Assembly: GCF_033100095.1 (NCBI RefSeq)
Contig: NZ_CP136921.1
Location: 3,065,001 to 3,129,000, forward strand
DNA: 64,000 nt
Direction: 5' to 3'
Source of the DNA: Diaphorobacter limosus
GTDB lineage: Bacteria; Pseudomonadota; Gammaproteobacteria; Burkholderiales; Burkholderiaceae_C
Made by a program: the position numbers and the translations under genes. The notes under the pieces were generated by a model. That model made no database searches, was not told where the DNA came from, and saw only the letters and a program-made list of their open reading frames with translations. Each line of letters opens with the position of its first letter. Position 1 is the stretch's first letter. This document shows positions 19,054 to 28,082 of the stretch, one piece after another.

Positions 19054-19569
19054 TCAGCCCAGCAGCCGCGCCAGCCGCGCCAGCGCATGGCGCACCGTCT
19101 GCGCGCGCACGGCGGCGCGGTCACCGGCAAAGCGGCGCAGCTCGCTGTGCGTGGCGCCCTGTACCTGCCAGCCAAACCACACCGTGCCCACGGGTTTGTC
19201 GGCCGAGCCGCCCGTAGGGCCGGCCACGCCGGTCACGGCCAGGGCCACCTGGGCCGCGCTGTGCGCCACGGCGCCCTGGGCCATGGCGCGGGCCACGGCC
19301 TCGCTGACCGCGCCATGGCGCTCGATGAGGTCGGCGGGCACGCCCAGGCATTGCACCTTGGCGGCGTTGGAGTAGGTCACAAAGCCGCGCTCGAACCATT
19401 GGCTGGAGCCCGCCAGGTCGGTGCAGGCGGCGGCGATCAGGCCGCCGGTGCAGCTCTCGGCCGTGGCCAGCATCCAGCCATGCGCCAGCAGGCTGCTGGA
19501 AATATGAGTCAAATCGGCCTGTAGCGCTTTGTCATCAAGTGCTGAAAGCTCATGTTTTGATAGTGTCAT
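19054..19569 (-). CDS. pncC: Nicotinamide-nucleotide amidase (CinA C-terminal type)
   Basis: Deamidates NMN to nicotinate mononucleotide in pyridine nucleotide salvage. 171 residues, the stand-alone CinA C-terminal domain, with signature blocks LATAESCTGGLIAAACTDLA, FVTYSNAAK and ALAVTGVAGPTGGSADKPVG. The ATG at 19569 lies 5 nt after the pgpA stop. The first ~20 codons are encoded by a low-GC dyad repeat (19508-19565), so the N terminus looks unlike relatives there. It is the last gene of the thiL-phosphatase-pgpA-pncC operon. Confidence 0.92.
   Translation of the reverse strand: MTLSKHELSALDDKALQADLTHISSSLLAHGWMLATAESCTGGLIAAACTDLAGSSQWFERGFVTYSNAAKVQCLGVPADLIERHGAVSEAVARAMAQGAVAHSAAQVALAVTGVAGPTGGSADKPVGTVWFGWQVQGATHSELRRFAGDRAAVRAQTVRHALARLARLLG
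19508..19565. repeat. AT-rich dyad repeat in the start of pncC
   Basis: Both arms are visible: AAATCGGCCTGTAGCGCTTT on the left, whose complement reads AAAGCGCTACAGGCCGATTT, and AAGTGCTGAAAGCTCATGTT on the right, ending TTGATAG. It spans codons 2-20 of pncC. Confidence 0.6.
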
Positions 19570-19574
19570 GGGGC

Positions 19575-20093
19575 TCACCCGAAAAGGTGGCGCCACAGCG
19601 CCAGCACCAGCAGCGTGCAGCCCGCGGCCACCAGGTCGTCAAACAGAATGCCCCAGCCGCCGCGCCAGCCAAAGCCCTTGAACAGCCGATCTGCCCAGGC
19701 CACGGGGCCGGGCTTGGCGGCGTCGAAGTAGCGAAACAGCGCGAATGCCGCGAGCTGGCCCCAGAAGCCCATGGGCATGGCCAGCCAGAGCACGATCCAG
19801 ATGGCGACGATCTCGTCCCAGACGATGCTGCCCGGATCGGCCGCGCCCATGTGGCGCGCGGTGACGGTGCAGGCCCACCAGCCGAGCAACAGCGAGAAGC
19901 CGATCACCAGGCCCATGCCGAGGGGTGTGAGCCACAGCTCAAGCACCAGAAACGCCAGCCAGCCCCAGGCCGTGCCCACCGTGCCCGGTGCCTTGGGCGA
20001 CAGGCCGCTGCCAAAGCCCAGCGCGATGCAGTGGGCCGGGTGGGCGAGCAGAAAGGCCGGCGTGGGGCGGCGGGGGGCGGCGGCAGGATTCAT
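19575..20093 (-). CDS. pgpA: Phosphatidylglycerophosphatase A
   Basis: Removes the phosphate of phosphatidylglycerol-phosphate at the inner membrane to make phosphatidylglycerol. 172 residues with the PgpA signature: GFGSGLSPKAPGTVGTAWGW near 27-46, DPGSIVWDEIVAIW near 87-100 (acidic active-site pair) and GGWGILFDDLVAAG near the C terminus. Several membrane helices are predicted. It lies 18 nt after the LMW phosphatase gene and 5 nt before pncC, in the usual thiL-pgpA-pncC order. Confidence 0.95.
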   Translation of the reverse strand: MNPAAAPRRPTPAFLLAHPAHCIALGFGSGLSPKAPGTVGTAWGWLAFLVLELWLTPLGMGLVIGFSLLLGWWACTVTARHMGAADPGSIVWDEIVAIWIVLWLAMPMGFWGQLAAFALFRYFDAAKPGPVAWADRLFKGFGWRGGWGILFDDLVAAGCTLLVLALWRHLFG

Positions 20094-20111
20094 GAGGGGC
20101 GCATCATGCCA

Positions 20112-20651
20112 TCAGGGCTGACGCGCCTGCAGCGCGGCGAGCAGGCCGGCGCAGGCGTCCTCCACCAGATCCAGCACCTGCTCAAAGCCCTGGGCGCCGC
20201 CATAGTAGGGATCGGGCACGGCGTTGGCTTGGTGGCGCAGGCAGAACTGCGTGAGGCGGTGCACGCGCCCGGCATGGGCGGGCGGGCACAGCGCCAGGGC
20301 GGCCTGCTCATTGGCCTCGTCCATGACCAGCACCAGGTCGAAGCGCTCGAAGTCGCGCGCCGTGAGCTGGCGTGCGCGCAGGCGCGAGAGGTCGTAGCCG
20401 CGCCGCGCCGCATGCTGCTGGGAGCGCTTGTCGGGCGCCACGCCGACATGAAAGCCATGGGTGCCGGCCGAATCCACCGTGATGCGCCTTTGCAGGCCGG
20501 CGCGCTGCACCAGGGCGCGCAGCACGCCCTCGGCCGTGGGGCTGCGGCAGATGTTGCCCATGCACACCATGAGCAGATCCACGGACGGGCTGCCCGGCGT
20601 GCGTGCGCGCTCCAGCAGGGTTGGGGGCAATGGGGGGTGAGGGTGGGTCAT
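20112..20651 (-). CDS. Low-molecular-weight protein-tyrosine phosphatase
   Basis: A 179-residue LMW-PTP. The P-loop CMGNICRS (~30-37) holds the catalytic Cys and Arg. The general-acid loop is VPDPYYGG, with the catalytic Asp near residue 144. A ~24-residue Pro-rich extension (THPHPPLPPTLLERARTPG) precedes the domain and is absent from typical ~150-residue members. A later start cannot be excluded. Its ATG directly follows the thiL stop (TGAATG), so the two are coupled. No tyrosine kinase is in the window. Substrate unknown. Confidence 0.92.
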   Translation of the reverse strand: MTHPHPPLPPTLLERARTPGSPSVDLLMVCMGNICRSPTAEGVLRALVQRAGLQRRITVDSAGTHGFHVGVAPDKRSQQHAARRGYDLSRLRARQLTARDFERFDLVLVMDEANEQAALALCPPAHAGRVHRLTQFCLRHQANAVPDPYYGGAQGFEQVLDLVEDACAGLLAALQARQP

Positions 20652-21626
20652 TCAGGCAAAGTGGTCGAACGAGGCGAAGCGCCCCGGCAATGGCTGGCCC
20701 GTGCGATCGAGCAGGCGCAGGCCGGGCGCGGGCGTGATGCGGCCTATGCGTGTGACCTGCGTACCGCTGGCACTGGATGCGGCCTGCACGGCGGCGCGCC
20801 GTGCGGCAGGGGCGGTGAAGACCAGCTCGTAGTCGTCGCCACCGGCGAGTGCACATGGCATCATGGTTTCTGCATCAAAAATGCCTTTAGCACTTTCCTG
20901 TAGCGCGCCAGAAGCTAGCAAATCAGTAGTGATGTGGACGTCGATCTCGGCCCCGACGCGGGAGGACTTGAGGACATGGCCCAGGTCGCCCAGCAGGCCG
21001 TCGCTGACATCGATGGCGCTGCTCGCCAGGCCGCGCAGCGCCAGCCCCAGCGCCACGCGCGGCGTGGGGCGCTCCAGCCTGGCGCGCAGGCGCGCCAGCG
21101 TGGCGGCGGGCAGATCCATCTGGCCGCGCAGCGCATCCAGCGCCAGGCGCGCCTCGCCCGGGCGGCCGCTGACCCAGATGTCGTCGCCCGCGCGTGCGCC
21201 GCCGCGCAGCAGCGCCTGGCCCGCGGGCACCTCGCCAAAGATGGTGACGCAGATGTTGAGCGGCCCGGCCGTGGTGTCGCCGCCGACCAGCTCGCAGCCA
21301 TGCTGGTCGGCCAGGGCGAACAGGCCGTTGGCAAAACCCTGCAGCCAGGCTTCATCGACGCACGGCAGCGCCAGGGCCAGCGTGAAGGCCAGCGGCCGCG
21401 CGCCGCAGGCCGCCAGATCTGACAGGTTCACCGCCAGGGCCTTGTGGCCCAGGGTCTCGGGATCGACGTCGGCAAAGAAATGCCGGCCCTCGACCAGCAT
21501 GTCGCTGGACACCGCCAGCTGCATGCCGGGCGCGGGCGCGAGCAGCGCGCAGTCGTCGCCCACGCCGAGTGCGGCGTGGCGCACGGGGCGCGTGAAAAAG
21601 CGTGCGATCAGGTCGAATTCACCCAT
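20652..21626 (-). CDS. thiL: Thiamine-monophosphate kinase
   Basis: Phosphorylates thiamine phosphate to the diphosphate cofactor. 324 residues starting [15 protein letters not shown], with the family motifs [10 protein letters not shown] (metal-binding Asp pair), [19 protein letters not shown] and [15 protein letters not shown], and the C-terminal [12 protein letters not shown]. The start overlaps the YbdK stop by 8 nt, and its own stop abuts the phosphatase start. The stretch encoded by 20873-20930 is a low-GC repeat copy ([18 protein letters not shown]), located in a variable loop. Confidence 0.96.
   Translation of the reverse strand: MGEFDLIARFFTRPVRHAALGVGDDCALLAPAPGMQLAVSSDMLVEGRHFFADVDPETLGHKALAVNLSDLAACGARPLAFTLALALPCVDEAWLQGFANGLFALADQHGCELVGGDTTAGPLNICVTIFGEVPAGQALLRGGARAGDDIWVSGRPGEARLALDALRGQMDLPAATLARLRARLERPTPRVALGLALRGLASSAIDVSDGLLGDLGHVLKSSRVGAEIDVHITTDLLASGALQESAKGIFDAETMMPCALAGGDDYELVFTAPAARRAAVQAASSASGTQVTRIGRITPAPGLRLLDRTGQPLPGRFASFDHFA
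20873..20930. repeat. AT-rich dyad repeat inside thiL
   Basis: ATCAAAAATGCCTTTAGCAC at the left, whose complement GTGCTAAAGGCATTTTTGAT matches the common arm. The right part TAGCGCGCCAGAAGCTAGC is a weaker second arm. It lies in a variable loop of the protein. Confidence 0.5.
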
Positions 21627-22758
21627 GCTGGCCCCGAAAACGCAGCGCCGCCTGGCGCGAGACCTCGGCCAGCAGCTGCTCCTCGCGCATGCGTTCGCGC
21701 AGCCAGCGCGCGTCGTTCTGGCCGGCCGCCGTTTCGCCGCGCAGCACATGCAGCGCGCCCGATGCGCCATGGGCGCCGGCGTGGCGCGCGATATGGTCCA
21801 GGGTCTGCAGAATGTGCTCGCGCAGGGGCATATGCTTGCCGGTGGCCGGATCGACATAGACCGCGTCCAGCCCGAAGCGGCAGGCCTGGAAGCGGTTGTA
21901 GGTGTAGACCAGGTAATCGTCCTCGGTCGGCATGAAGGGCTGCTCGGCCAGGAACCAGGCGGCCAGCGACTGTACGAAACCGGCCAGGGCGGCGGCGCGC
22001 TCGATCGTCAGCGGGGTGTCGAAGACGCGGATCTCAATCGTGCCGTACTCGGGCTTGGGGCGGATGTCCCAGTAGAAGTCCTTCATGCTCTTGACCACGC
22101 CGGTGTGCGTCATCTTCTCGAAGTACTGGCCGAACTCGTCCCAGGTCAGCACAAAGGGCGCGCGCCCCGACAGCGGAAAGGCAAACACCGAGTTCAGGCG
22201 CGCCGAGTCAAACGCCGTGTCCTGCCCCTGCACATAGGGGCTGGACGCCGACAGCGCGATGCAGTGCGGGATGTAGCGGCTCATGCGGTGCAGCATCAAG
22301 AGGGCCGCGTCCGCGTCCGGGCAGCCTATGTGCACATGCTGGCCAAAGATGGTGAACTGCTTGGACAGGTAGCCGTAGAGCGTTGAGAGCTCCTGAAAAC
22401 GCGGCTTGTCGTAGATGCGCCGCTCGTGCCACTGCTGGAAGGGGTGGGTGCCGCCGCCGACCACGGCGATGTTCAGCTTGTCGGCGCTCTTCACCAGCGC
22501 GTCGCGGATCTGCGTCAGCTGGCCCAGCACCTCGGAGCTGCTGTGGCACACGCCGGTGGAGATCTCGATCATGCTGTTGGTCATCTCCGGCACCACGCTG
22601 CCGGGCAGCGGCGTCTTGTGCATCAGGCGCAGCATGTCCTCGGCATAGGGCGCCAGGTCGTAGTCGTGGGTGCTGACGAGTTGCAGCTCCAGCTCCACGC
22701 CCAGGGTCAGCGGTTCGGAGTGGGAAAAGGCTTCAAGACTCACGGCCGGATCCTCCAC
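21619..22758 (-). CDS. YbdK-type carboxylate-amine ligase
   Basis: 379 residues of the GCS2/YbdK family of ATP-grasp-like weak glutamate-cysteine ligases. Motifs: [44 protein letters not shown] and [20 protein letters not shown]. It ligates an amino group to a carboxylate with ATP, but its physiological substrate is unknown. The start at 22758 overlaps the antiporter end by 26 nt. A GTG five codons inside is an alternative. It is coupled to thiL downstream. Confidence 0.92.
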   Translation of the reverse strand: MEDPAVSLEAFSHSEPLTLGVELELQLVSTHDYDLAPYAEDMLRLMHKTPLPGSVVPEMTNSMIEISTGVCHSSSEVLGQLTQIRDALVKSADKLNIAVVGGGTHPFQQWHERRIYDKPRFQELSTLYGYLSKQFTIFGQHVHIGCPDADAALLMLHRMSRYIPHCIALSASSPYVQGQDTAFDSARLNSVFAFPLSGRAPFVLTWDEFGQYFEKMTHTGVVKSMKDFYWDIRPKPEYGTIEIRVFDTPLTIERAAALAGFVQSLAAWFLAEQPFMPTEDDYLVYTYNRFQACRFGLDAVYVDPATGKHMPLREHILQTLDHIARHAGAHGASGALHVLRGETAAGQNDARWLRERMREEQLLAEVSRQAALRFRGQHG

Positions 22759-23995
22759 GTTGGTTGCGGCCGCCGGGCGTCAGCCAGGGCTTGGAGCTTT
22801 CGCCCGCGCGGTAGATGGCGAACGCGGCGATCACCGCGCCCAGCAGCTCCATGACCAGGATGGCCGGCAGGGCGATGCGCGCGATCAGCTCGCCGGTGTC
22901 GGCGTTGGCCTGCACGAACTGCGAGGCCACGAGCAGCGCGATGGCCGACATCGGCGTCATGGCGCAGCCCACCCACAGTGCCTGGCGCCAGCTGGCGCCG
23001 CTGCCCACATTGCCCAGGCCCACGCCCACCGCCTTGGCCACCAGGCGCACCACGATCAGCGCCAGCACGCTGCCGGCCACCGGCGCGCTCCACTGCCCCT
23101 GCGCGGCCACGGTGGAGACGAGCACGAACATCAGCATGGTCAAGAGCGACGTGGCCGTGCCCATCTGCCTTGGCCAGGCCCAGGGGCGCGGGTGCAGCTG
23201 CTTGAGCAGCATGCCGCCCAGCAGCGCCGCCAGCGGCGCCGAGCCGCCCATGTGCGCGGTGACGGCGGTGCTGGCGGCTATCAGCGCCAGCAGCAAGATA
23301 GTGGTGTTTTCGCTCGTCGGGCTCATCACGCGCAGCGCCAGGCGCATCACCAGCGACAGCAGCGCACCCACCGCCACCGACACGCCCAGCACCACCAGCA
23401 CCGGGTAGATCTGGCCCAGCAGGCTGCTGGCCGGCCGCTGCAGCAGGCCGGCCTGGGCGCTGCCCAGGGCCAGCGCGTACAGCGAGGACAGCGTGGCCAG
23501 CACCACGGCGCGGTCCGTCACCGGGCCGGCGGCGCGCGTGTCGTTGACCACGCGCGTGAGCACCGCCGGCGACGCCGCCAGCGCCACCATGGCCAGCGGA
23601 GCGGCGGCAGGCGCGGGCACGCCCAGCCACAGCATGACCCAATACACCGCGGCATAGGTCAGGGCCGACTCGGCCACGCTTTGCACCAGCACCATGGGGT
23701 TGTGGCGGAACCAGCGCAGCGGGATGCGCCCGCCGGCCTCGAACAGCACCACGGCCACGGCCAGCTCCACCAGGAACAGGCCTATGCCCTGCAGCGGCCA
23801 GACCGCGCCGCCAAAGCCGGCCAGGCCGGCAATCGTGCCCACCAGCGTGTAGCCCACCACCTTGGGCAGGCCGCTGTGGCGCTGCACCAGATAGCCGGCC
23901 ACCGTGGCCACGGCCAGCAAGAGCGCCCACTGCACGGTGGGCAGCCCGGCCGATGGGCGAAGCCACTGTGCCCAAAAGTCTGTCAGTTCATTCAT
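22733..23995 (-). CDS. Kef-type cation:proton antiporter (CPA2)
   Basis: 420 residues, almost entirely membrane, with about 12 helices. It resembles the Na+/H+ exchanger domain of KefB/KefC-type transporters (for example [40 protein letters not shown] and [11 protein letters not shown]). There is no C-terminal nucleotide-binding RCK domain, so it is shorter than KefC. The start at 23995 has GGAAGGA upstream. The ion is not predictable. It is probably cotranscribed with the YbdK ligase, its overlapping downstream neighbour. Confidence 0.88.
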   Translation of the reverse strand: MNELTDFWAQWLRPSAGLPTVQWALLLAVATVAGYLVQRHSGLPKVVGYTLVGTIAGLAGFGGAVWPLQGIGLFLVELAVAVVLFEAGGRIPLRWFRHNPMVLVQSVAESALTYAAVYWVMLWLGVPAPAAAPLAMVALAASPAVLTRVVNDTRAAGPVTDRAVVLATLSSLYALALGSAQAGLLQRPASSLLGQIYPVLVVLGVSVAVGALLSLVMRLALRVMSPTSENTTILLLALIAASTAVTAHMGGSAPLAALLGGMLLKQLHPRPWAWPRQMGTATSLLTMLMFVLVSTVAAQGQWSAPVAGSVLALIVVRLVAKAVGVGLGNVGSGASWRQALWVGCAMTPMSAIALLVASQFVQANADTGELIARIALPAILVMELLGAVIAAFAIYRAGESSKPWLTPGGRNQRGGSGRES

Positions 23996-24147
23996 GCTTG
24001 TCCTTCCGTCTCGCGCGGGCGTGGCCCGCCTGATGCCGGAGCAGGGGGGAGTCGGCTGCACTCCCAGCGCCTTGTGTGCCCGGAACGGATGCAGCCGCTC
24101 GGCGGTCTGCATGCTGCGCGCCATGCGGCGCGCCTGGTTCCACCTTA

Positions 24148-26136
24148 TCAGACGCTGCCGCGCGTAGGGGCAAAGAAGCTCAGCGGTGCATGGCGCCAGC
24201 GTGCGCGCAGCGCGCGGTAGATGCGCCTGCGGTCCACGCGCGCCACGTTGTGCGCGCGCAGCGCCAGATGGAACGCCAGGTAAAAGCTCACGATGACGTT
24301 GAGCGCGCCGTTGAACGGTATCAGCGCCACGGCCCACCAGAAGGCCTGGCTGTGCACCGCGTCCATGCCCAGCGTGGCGGCGGCCACGCCGATCTGGCCC
24401 GTGGTCAGCGTGACGTGGCGCACCTCCAGCCCCAGGCCGAAGAAGGCGGCAAACGCCGGCGTCAGCCCGAGCATGAAGCCCAGCGAGACATTCGCCGCCA
24501 GGCCCGAGATGTTGCCGCGCAGGAAATGCGCCCAGCGCGCGGCGCGGCGCCGGCCCAGCACGCCGGTGATGCGCGGGTTGTACTGGATGGCCGAATCCAG
24601 GCGGTGCAGCACGAACCAGTTTTCCACCCAGCCGGCAAAGATGCTGGAGGCAAACAGCAGCACGCCGGTAAAGGCGGCAAACAGCAGCGATGGCCCGAGC
24701 AGGTGCAGCGTATCCAGCGTTTGCATGGCGTGCCCGGCATCGATGGCGGGCCGGCCCAGCGCCTGGGCGATGAGCCAGGCCAGCGCCAGCGCCGCCGGAA
24801 ACACCAGCAGCACGTTGCCCAGCACCGCCGCCACCTGCGAGCGCACCAGTTGCGTGACCTTGTCCACGAAGGCCTGCACGTCCGCGTCGTCGTCCAGCTC
24901 CTTGAGCTTGGCGGCCATGGCCGGCGCCGTCATCGCCGGCTGCTTGGTGGCCACGGTGAAATGCAGCAGCTGTATCAGCACGAAGCTGATCGCGTAGTTG
25001 ACACCGGCCATGAAGCCGCCCCAGAAGGCCGACAGCGCCAGCGCGTACAGGCCGAACTTGACCAGCGTGGTGGCGGCCATCACCAGGCCGCCGCCCGCGG
25101 CCTGGCGCACCATGGCCAGGTATTCGCCGCCGGTGCGCGTGATGTAGTGTTCGCCCGTCTCGGCGCTGCGCTCGGCCACCTTGGCCGCCAGCAGCGAGGA
25201 GTTGACGGCGATCAGCGCGCGCAGGCTGCGCCGCTCGCGCCCCACGTTCACCAGCCGCGCCATGAACCTGGTGGCGGCCACCACCGGGCGCGGCGCGAGC
25301 AGGCATTCCAGCAGCTCGCGCACCCGCAGGATGCGCTCGCGCAGCTGGCGCAGGCGAAACACCAGGCCCACCGAGATGCCCTCGTCCTCGAAATGCGCAT
25401 ACACGCTGCCGGCAGCGGCGCGGCAGGCGTCCAGGTGCTCGCGCAGGCGCTGCACCGCTTCCTGCAGCCGGTCGTCGGTGCGCAGCGGGTGCAACACCTC
25501 CACGCGCAGGCTCTCGGTGTCGCGCAGCAGCACATGGAAGGGCTGGGCCTGGCGCGTGGCCTCGCTCATGCGCAGGCGCAGCTCGGGCGCAAAGCCGGTG
25601 GCCAGGATCTGCCCGGCGCAGTAGCTGATGGCGTCCAGCAGGTCGCGCTGCCAGGCGCTGGCGCCGGCGCTGCTGTCCTCCGGTGCGGGGATCAGCACGG
25701 CCAGCAGGCGCTCGAGCAGCGCCGCGTCCAGCGCCGCCAGCCAGCGCGCGTCGAATTCATGCGGCAGGGCCAGCATGAACAGCTCGGACGCGTCCAGCGT
25801 GTCGGGGCTGGTGGGCAGCAGCTTGTGGCGCAGGCGCTCGGCCAGCTCGCTGGCCATGGAGCTGCGCTGCGCAAAGCCGAAGTCGGCCAGCAGCGTGGTG
25901 ATGTCCAGCTGCCCGGTCAGCGCCGCCCACCAGGCCTGCAGGCGCGTGCGGGTGTCGGCCGACTGCTCGGCGGCCTGCACCAGCTGGGCCACGCGGTCGG
26001 TGGCCGCCTGCACCACCTGGCTGTCGCCGCGCACCCAGTCCAGCAGGGCGATGAGCTGCAGATGGCGCTGTGCGGCGGCCGCCTCGGGGTCCAGGGCGGC
26101 CAGCAGTTGCGCCAGATCGGCGCGCTTGCGGCTCAA
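24148..26136 (-). CDS. 'Gcr/SpecificRecomb' family polytopic membrane protein
   Basis: 662 residues from a TTG that overlaps the apaG stop (TTGA). The N-terminal ~330 residues are soluble and helical. The remainder has about six membrane helices ([37 protein letters not shown] and others). Relatives are annotated 'site-specific recombinase Gcr', but no recombinase catalytic Tyr/Ser motif is visible and the topology argues for a membrane function. True function unknown. The start is uncertain because no ATG lies nearby. Confidence 0.75.
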   Translation of the reverse strand: MSRKRADLAQLLAALDPEAAAAQRHLQLIALLDWVRGDSQVVQAATDRVAQLVQAAEQSADTRTRLQAWWAALTGQLDITTLLADFGFAQRSSMASELAERLRHKLLPTSPDTLDASELFMLALPHEFDARWLAALDAALLERLLAVLIPAPEDSSAGASAWQRDLLDAISYCAGQILATGFAPELRLRMSEATRQAQPFHVLLRDTESLRVEVLHPLRTDDRLQEAVQRLREHLDACRAAAGSVYAHFEDEGISVGLVFRLRQLRERILRVRELLECLLAPRPVVAATRFMARLVNVGRERRSLRALIAVNSSLLAAKVAERSAETGEHYITRTGGEYLAMVRQAAGGGLVMAATTLVKFGLYALALSAFWGGFMAGVNYAISFVLIQLLHFTVATKQPAMTAPAMAAKLKELDDDADVQAFVDKVTQLVRSQVAAVLGNVLLVFPAALALAWLIAQALGRPAIDAGHAMQTLDTLHLLGPSLLFAAFTGVLLFASSIFAGWVENWFVLHRLDSAIQYNPRITGVLGRRRAARWAHFLRGNISGLAANVSLGFMLGLTPAFAAFFGLGLEVRHVTLTTGQIGVAAATLGMDAVHSQAFWWAVALIPFNGALNVIVSFYLAFHLALRAHNVARVDRRRIYRALRARWRHAPLSFFAPTRGSV

Positions 26137-26540
26137 TGCAGCACCCGTGGCGTGGCCGGCCGGCCCGGGTCGCCGCCGGAGTCGGCCTCGAGCAGGAACA
26201 GGGCGATGGGGCAGTCGAACTGCTCGCCGTCCTCGGCCACGCACAGGTAGCTGCCATGCATGCTGCCGCTGGCCGTGCGCAGGCGGCAGCCGCTGGTGTA
26301 TTCAAAGGCCTCGCCGGGCTTGAGCAGCGGCTGCTGGCCGACCACGCCCAGGCCCTTGACCTCCTGCCGGTGGCCGTTGGCGTCGCAGATGATCCAGTGG
26401 CGCGCGATCAGCTGCGCGGCGGTGTCGCCGGTGTTGCTGATGGTGATGGTGTAGGCAAAGCCGTACGCGTCCTCGTCGGGGCTGGACTGCTCGGGCAGGT
26501 ACTGGGGTTGCACCTCTACGGTGAATTGGTACTTGGGCAT
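26133..26540 (-). CDS. apaG: ApaG family protein (DUF525)
   Basis: A 135-residue protein with a single ApaG fibronectin-III-like domain. It shows [20 protein letters not shown], then the glycine-rich [17 protein letters not shown] and [21 protein letters not shown]. coli ApaG is linked to Co2+ and Mg2+ effects. Its biochemical role is unclear. The start at 26540 begins [16 protein letters not shown]. The stop overlaps the TTG of the following membrane protein gene. It diverges from rpe with only 39 nt between starts. Confidence 0.93.
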   Translation of the reverse strand: MPKYQFTVEVQPQYLPEQSSPDEDAYGFAYTITISNTGDTAAQLIARHWIICDANGHRQEVKGLGVVGQQPLLKPGEAFEYTSGCRLRTASGSMHGSYLCVAEDGEQFDCPIALFLLEADSGGDPGRPATPRVLH

Positions 26541-26579
26541 GGCGCAATGGTAGCTTTGCCAGCTGCGACAATGCGCGCC

Positions 26580-27260
26580 ATGAGCCGCACCTACCGCATC
26601 GCCCCCTCCATCCTGTCCGCCGACTTTGCCCGTCTGGGTGAGGAAGTGCGCAATGTCGTCGCCGCCGGCGCCGACTGGATCCACTTCGACGTGATGGACA
26701 ACCACTATGTGCCCAACCTGACCTTCGGACCCATGGTCTGCCAGGCGCTCAAGCCCCATGCTGTCACGCCCGACGGCCGGCCCGTGCCGATCGACGTGCA
26801 CCTGATGGTGCAGCCCGTGGACGCGCTGGCCGAGGCCTTTGCCCAGGCCGGCGCCGACCTGATCAGCTTCCACCCCGACGCATCGGCGCATGTGCACCGC
26901 AGCATCCAGGCCATCAAGGCCCAGGGCTGCCAGGCCGGCCTGACCTTCAACCCGGCCATGTCGCTGGATGTGCTGGACTGGGTGATCGAGGACATCGACC
27001 TGATCCTGCTCATGAGCGTCAACCCCGGTTTTGGCGGGCAGTCATTTATTGATAGCACGTTGCGCAAGGTGGAAGCGGCCCGCAGGCGTATTGAAGCCTC
27101 TGGCAAGGACATTCGCCTGGAGGTGGACGGCGGCATCAAGGCAGACAACATCCGCCGCGTGGCCGACGCCGGCGCCGACACCTTCGTCGCCGGCAGCGCC
27201 ATCTTCGGCAAGCCCGATTACAAGGCCGTCATAGACGCCATGCGCCGGGCCCTGGCATGA
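26580..27260 (+). CDS. rpe: Ribulose-phosphate 3-epimerase
   Basis: Interconverts ribulose-5-P and xylulose-5-P in the pentose phosphate pathway. 226 residues, a TIM barrel with [57 protein letters not shown] and [12 protein letters not shown]. The catalytic Asp residues lie in DVMD and EVDGG. The start could also be three codons upstream (26571). It overlaps gph by 4 nt (ATGA). A low-GC repeat-like patch (27042-27096) follows the GFGGQSF motif without changing protein length. Confidence 0.96.
   Translation: MSRTYRIAPSILSADFARLGEEVRNVVAAGADWIHFDVMDNHYVPNLTFGPMVCQALKPHAVTPDGRPVPIDVHLMVQPVDALAEAFAQAGADLISFHPDASAHVHRSIQAIKAQGCQAGLTFNPAMSLDVLDWVIEDIDLILLMSVNPGFGGQSFIDSTLRKVEAARRRIEASGKDIRLEVDGGIKADNIRRVADAGADTFVAGSAIFGKPDYKAVIDAMRRALA
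27042..27096. repeat. AT-rich dyad-like patch inside rpe
   Basis: TCATTTATTGATAGCACGTT then GCGCAAGG at the left and GAAGCGGCCCGCAGGCGTAT then TGAAG at the right are related by inversion to each other and to the common arm. The encoded [19 protein letters not shown] aligns without gaps to ordinary Rpe sequence, so any insertion must have been length-neutral. Confidence 0.4.
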
Positions 27261-27970
27261 CGGCGCCGGTCCTGCAGGGCCTGGACGCGGCCATCATCGA
27301 CCTGGACGGCACCATGGTGGACACCCTGGGCGACTTCGCCCAGGCGCTGGGCGCCATGCTGGACGACCTGGGGCTGCCCGCCATAGAGCCGGCGTTCATC
27401 GCGCAGATGGTGGGCAAGGGCAGCGAGCATTTGCTGCGTTCTGTGCTCAATCATGCGCTGACGCAAGCAGGGCAAGCGCCAGATGCTTCAAAAATAGAAG
27501 CGTTCTATCCCAACGCCTGGGAGCGCTACCAGCAGCATTACCTGGCCATCAACGGGCGTCATTCCAGCGTCTACCCCGGCGTGCGCCAGGGCCTGATGGC
27601 GCTGCGCGGCGCCGGGCTGCGCCTGGCCTGCCTGACCAACAAGCCCACCAGCTTTGCCCTGCCGCTCTTGCGCGCCAAGGGCCTGGACGGTTTCTTCGAG
27701 CATGTGTTCGGCGGCGATGCCTTCGAGCGCAAGAAGCCCGACCCGCTGCCCGTCCTCAAGACCTGCGCGGCCCTGGGCACGCTGCCGGCGCGCACGCTGA
27801 TGGTCGGCGACTCCAGCAACGACGCGGCTGCCGCGCGTGCCGCCGGCTGCCCGGTGGCCCTGGTCACCTACGGCTACAACCACGGCCAGCCGGTGCGCGC
27901 GGTGGATGCCGACTGTTACGTGGACGCGCTGCACGAACTTATGCCCAAGTGGGTGTGCGGGCTCAGGTGA
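27257..27970 (+). CDS. gph: Phosphoglycolate phosphatase
   Basis: Dephosphorylates 2-phosphoglycolate from DNA repair or oxygenase side reactions. 237 residues, HAD superfamily: motif [10 protein letters not shown] with the nucleophile Asp near residue 14, motif II LTNKPT, motif III KKPDPLP, and motif [19 protein letters not shown]. Coupled to rpe by ATGA overlap. In relatives rpe-gph leads into trpE; here a reverse-oriented chemoreceptor separates them. Residues near 65-80 are encoded by a low-GC repeat copy. Confidence 0.95.
   Translation: MTAPVLQGLDAAIIDLDGTMVDTLGDFAQALGAMLDDLGLPAIEPAFIAQMVGKGSEHLLRSVLNHALTQAGQAPDASKIEAFYPNAWERYQQHYLAINGRHSSVYPGVRQGLMALRGAGLRLACLTNKPTSFALPLLRAKGLDGFFEHVFGGDAFERKKPDPLPVLKTCAALGTLPARTLMVGDSSNDAAAARAAGCPVALVTYGYNHGQPVRAVDADCYVDALHELMPKWVCGLR
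27448..27504. repeat. AT-rich dyad repeat inside gph
   Basis: AATCATGCGCTGACGCAAGC at the left and AAGCGCCAGATGCTTCAAAA then ATAG at the right. The right arm aligns to AAGCGCAAGCAGCTAT plus the A/T-rich end. It is read in frame in the cap-domain region. Confidence 0.5.
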
Positions 27971-28010
27971 ACCGGGTTGCGCCCGCTGTGCGGGGAGCTG
28001 AGGCCATGAA

Positions 28011-28044
28011 GACCAAAAGGGCCCGGCACGAGCGTGCAGGGCCC
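28011..28044 (-). terminator. Terminator of the leftward chemoreceptor gene
   Basis: GGGCCC-GCACG-AG-CGTGC-GGGCCC, with one-base bulges (28019-28044). On the minus strand it is followed by TTTTGG. It lies 38 nt beyond the chemoreceptor stop and may also slow rpe-gph transcripts. Confidence 0.75.
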
Positions 28045-28082
28045 CGGTGCATGCGGCTTGTCAGCGCGCTGCCGGCTTGGGC

